Of a stretch of 17,190 bases of DNA, positions 14,961-17,190 are shown one piece after another (within the stretch, counting starts at the first letter, position 1; the number at the start of each line of letters is the position of its first letter). The stretch lies in contig DCHK01000031.1 in NCBI GenBank assembly GCA_002315615.1, positions 19,834 to 37,023 of the forward strand. Reading direction: 5' to 3'. This stretch comes from Bacteroidales bacterium UBA1754. GTDB taxonomy: Bacteria; Bacteroidota; Bacteroidia; Bacteroidales; Paludibacteraceae. The translations under genes were made by a program, and so were the position numbers. Under the pieces are notes generated by a model that was not told the origin of the DNA, searched no databases, and saw nothing but the letters and a program-made list of their open reading frames with translations.

Positions 14961-16307
14961 CTAATCTTTTTTCAAGAAATATAATTCCACGACAAACGTC
15001 AAAAACTCTGCCATCGGAACAGCCAACCAAAGTCCAATTGTCCCTATAAACTTCGGAAGAAAAACAAATGCGGCAACCAAGAAAACTATGCCACGCAACG
15101 ACATAAGAATCGTCGATAAATATGATTTTTCTGTACTTTGAAAATAGCCAATGGCAGAAATGTTGAATGCTACAAACACAAATCCCAAGGAATATAGTGG
15201 TAAACCTTTTGACGCAAAGACAAAAGAATCGGTGCCCGAATCAAGAAAAATTGATATGATAGCGTTGGAAAATAAACAAAATACCAATGTTATGAGCAAT
15301 CCGAAAGAAACGCCCAAAAATGTACTATACAAGAACGATTTTCTGACTCTTTTATCCAATTTTGCTCCATAATTGTAACTGATAATCGGTTGTGCCGATT
15401 GTGCTACAGCACTATAAATCATATACACCACAGGGAATAAATAACATACTACGCTAAACGCAGCCACACCATCGTCGCCCAAAATTCTGCCGAACATATT
15501 GTTTCCTGTGAGAATCATCACAGAAATTGCCATCTCGCCAACAAATGCAGAGAAACCCAATTTCGACATATACCCCACATTTCGTAAGGACAAACGAATA
15601 CTTGTAATGGTATTTTTCAAACGGCAAAAACGAAGTTTTTCGGCTCGGAAAGCCATATAATACAACGTCATCGCCATTCCTATTCCTGTGCCAATATCGG
15701 TGGCTAACGCAGCACCTTTCAAACCCATTCCGCAAGGAAAAATGAAAATATAATCAAAAATAATATTTACCACAGCGGGAATAATATTGGCGTACATCGC
15801 AAACTTTGGCGAACCATCTAAACGAATCAAAAATTCGCCAACTATCTGAAACATCAAAAACAAGCAAGTAGGAATAAACCACAAGTAGTAATTGCGTTCC
15901 AAATTCACCAAATTCTCCGAAACTCCCAACATCGAAAATATCGCATTGGGGAAGGCGTAAAATATTATGCAAAAGATAATTGCCACAACCGACGACACAC
16001 TGAAAGCCTGCGTAGCATTTATGCGAGCAACTTTTTCGCGATTTTGAGATAAGTGAATGGCACAAACCACACTTCCGCCCACGCCAAACATCATACCTAT
16101 GCCCGTGATGACAAGCATAATAGGACAAGCCAAATTGACACACGCCAATCCTTCGGCACCTACGCCGTGACCGACAAAAATGCCATCGGTGAGCGTAAAT
16201 ACCACATTAAACACCATTCCTAACAATGTAGGAATGAATATGTTAGCAAATAATTTTGGAATGTCCGTATTGGCGAAATCAATACGGTCACGATTGTCAA
16301 AAGACAT
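14961..16307 (-). CDS. MATE-family multidrug/Na+ or H+ antiporter
   Basis: MATE proteins export cationic drugs or metabolites across the inner membrane in exchange for sodium or protons. The 448-residue length and about twelve hydrophobic segments fit the family. The N-terminal half begins with IPKLFANIFIPTLLGMVFN and the family pattern TDGIFVGHGVGAEGLACVNL, with Asp41 in the first helix at the position of the cation-binding aspartate of NorM-type members. The second half has the matching repeat near AQSAQPIISYNYGAK, a conserved MATE motif. Substrate cannot be predicted. It starts 9 bp after the stop of the upstream conserved hypothetical gene, so the two are probably cotranscribed. A possible terminator follows before purM. 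Confidence 0.9.
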   Translation of the reverse strand: MSFDNRDRIDFANTDIPKLFANIFIPTLLGMVFNVVFTLTDGIFVGHGVGAEGLACVNLACPIMLVITGIGMMFGVGGSVVCAIHLSQNREKVARINATQAFSVSSVVAIIFCIIFYAFPNAIFSMLGVSENLVNLERNYYLWFIPTCLFLMFQIVGEFLIRLDGSPKFAMYANIIPAVVNIIFDYIFIFPCGMGLKGAALATDIGTGIGMAMTLYYMAFRAEKLRFCRLKNTITSIRLSLRNVGYMSKLGFSAFVGEMAISVMILTGNNMFGRILGDDGVAAFSVVCYLFPVVYMIYSAVAQSAQPIISYNYGAKLDKRVRKSFLYSTFLGVSFGLLITLVFCLFSNAIISIFLDSGTDSFVFASKGLPLYSLGFVFVAFNISAIGYFQSTEKSYLSTILMSLRGIVFLVAAFVFLPKFIGTIGLWLAVPMAEFLTFVVELYFLKKD

Positions 16308-16316
16308 AAGAAATGG

Positions 16317-17132
16317 TTAGAATTTTAGGTCGAGCGTACCCATTTCGTAGGTTGGCTTTTTGTCTATTTCTACTAATGTTTCGTCCTCTTCTTCGTCGTC
16401 AAACTCTTCGCCATCGTCAACATAATCTTCACCAAAAAGTTTTTTCTTCTCTTCGCGACGATAATAATAAACTAATCCGTATTCCTTACATTTTTCGAGA
16501 GATTCTTCGGGTTCCAAATCCGAAAACGCTTGTTCTACTTGGTTCCAAATATCGCACAAAATTTCATCGACCGCTTCTCTGGTTTTTGTTACATCGGTTT
16601 GATAACGAATCACCGAATTTCTTTGAATTTTTTGCTCTTCTACTTGCGATGCGAATGGGTCGAAAAACACCCTCACTTTTGCTATATTTGGGTTGTAAAT
16701 TGGCACTCCACCGTGTTGCTGACGTTGCATTTCGCCCTTTATTATTTTATTGCCCCATTCTACCAATTTAATGTCTGACGAAAGGTCTGGAACTTTGCTC
16801 GAATTTGGTTCCAAAGAATACAATTCCTTACATTGTGCCTGAAATTCGCCACGAATGACGCACATATTCAGCACTTGAATGAAATGAGAAACATAAAGAC
16901 GTGCCTTTTGCGAGAGTTGTTGCGTTTTTTTGTTGCTCGTAGCAAACCTATCATTCGCTTGCTTGTACTCATAAAGCACTTGCTCATATTTTCGCAATAT
17001 TGTCTCGGCATCGTGTTGCGATTTCTGCGAAACTATCGTAGAATATATGCCGTCCATCTTCGAACGGTCGAGCACCGTGTTCAAAGCCTTTAGACGTGCA
17101 GAATCTGTTTTTGGTAATCTTCTGTAAGGCAT
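16317..17132 (-). CDS. Conserved uncharacterised helical protein with acidic tail
   Basis: This 271-residue cytoplasmic protein has no signal peptide and no membrane segment. It begins MPYRRLPKTDSARLKALNTV, an opening I recall from an unnamed conserved family of Bacteroidota. The middle is mostly helical and charged, with LSQKARLYVSHFIQVLNMCV (about 93-112) and a helix around VDEILCDIWNQVEQAFSDL. The C-terminus is strongly acidic (DDGEEFDDEEEDE, about 238-250), then ends in YEMGTLDLKF. Acidic tails often bind basic proteins or nucleic-acid-associated partners, but no function can be assigned. The gene precedes the MATE exporter by 9 bp. Its upstream region (17133-17190) contains an octamer-like repeat and the window ends before any promoter is seen. 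Confidence 0.75.
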   Translation of the reverse strand: MPYRRLPKTDSARLKALNTVLDRSKMDGIYSTIVSQKSQHDAETILRKYEQVLYEYKQANDRFATSNKKTQQLSQKARLYVSHFIQVLNMCVIRGEFQAQCKELYSLEPNSSKVPDLSSDIKLVEWGNKIIKGEMQRQQHGGVPIYNPNIAKVRVFFDPFASQVEEQKIQRNSVIRYQTDVTKTREAVDEILCDIWNQVEQAFSDLEPEESLEKCKEYGLVYYYRREEKKKLFGEDYVDDGEEFDDEEEDETLVEIDKKPTYEMGTLDLKF

Positions 17133-17140
17133 GCTTTTAT

Positions 17141-17187
17141 GTTTAATTGTTCAGCGTTTAACTGTTTAATTGTTGATCTGCTTATTT
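17141..17187. repeat. Degenerate octamer tandem array upstream of the acidic protein gene
   Basis: Successive units read GTTTAATT, GTTCAGC, GTTTAACT, GTTTAATT, GTTGATCT and GCTTATTT: 8-base units with one of 7. It occupies the leader of the minus-strand gene starting at 17132 and may continue beyond the window. Unit and composition differ from the heptamers at 47-74 and 2644-2678. Confidence 0.55.
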
Positions 17188-17190
17188 GCT

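Overview
The window is AT-rich DNA from a member of the Bacteroidota, most likely an uncultured, probably host-associated Bacteroidales. This rests on three things. Several protein families are typical of that phylum: a DUF3575-type outer-membrane protein, a Q-rule signal-peptide set, the linked purM, prfA and pyrF genes, and a conserved MPYRRLP-type protein. Gene starts lack Shine-Dalgarno sequences and have A/T-rich leaders. One intergenic promoter matches the Bacteroidota -7 element TAnnTTTG. No database search was possible, so the taxon is an inference.

Layout. Positions 1-56 hold a short repetitive spacer. prmC (minus, release-factor methyltransferase) and ribD (plus, riboflavin biosynthesis) start back to back with 22 bp between them. 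ribD overlaps a small outer-membrane protein gene by 4 bp. After a 90-bp spacer with repeats comes a two-gene plus-strand unit: a 1023-residue secreted TPR protein and an overlapping outer-membrane beta-barrel protein. This unit ends at 7500, two bases from the end of a minus-strand block.

From 14815 down to 7503 runs a tightly packed minus-strand block, read in the order purM, 20-residue-repeat protein, prfA, pyrF, tsaC, sugar-phosphate transferase, ClC channel. Gaps are 5 to 29 bp, so it looks like one operon. It mixes purine and pyrimidine synthesis, translation (RF1 and the tRNA t6A pathway), a polysaccharide-initiating transferase and a chloride channel. A 145-bp spacer (14816-14960) carries a good promoter candidate for this block and a possible terminator for the upstream gene. 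Upstream again, a conserved uncharacterised acidic protein and a MATE exporter form a second minus-strand pair (17132 to 14961).

Most of the window is housekeeping. The less explained parts are: (i) the TPR/beta-barrel pair, which looks like an uncharacterised envelope complex; (ii) the secreted protein made of six near-identical 20-residue repeats inside the purM-prfA cluster; (iii) a composite intergenic repeat (a GACCGAAGGG-like motif followed by degenerate heptamers) seen twice, which also forms the end of prmC; (iv) a ClC protein whose proton-glutamate position is valine, as in channels. No RNA genes, CRISPR arrays, insertion sequences or phage genes were seen, and no gap exceeds 145 bp.
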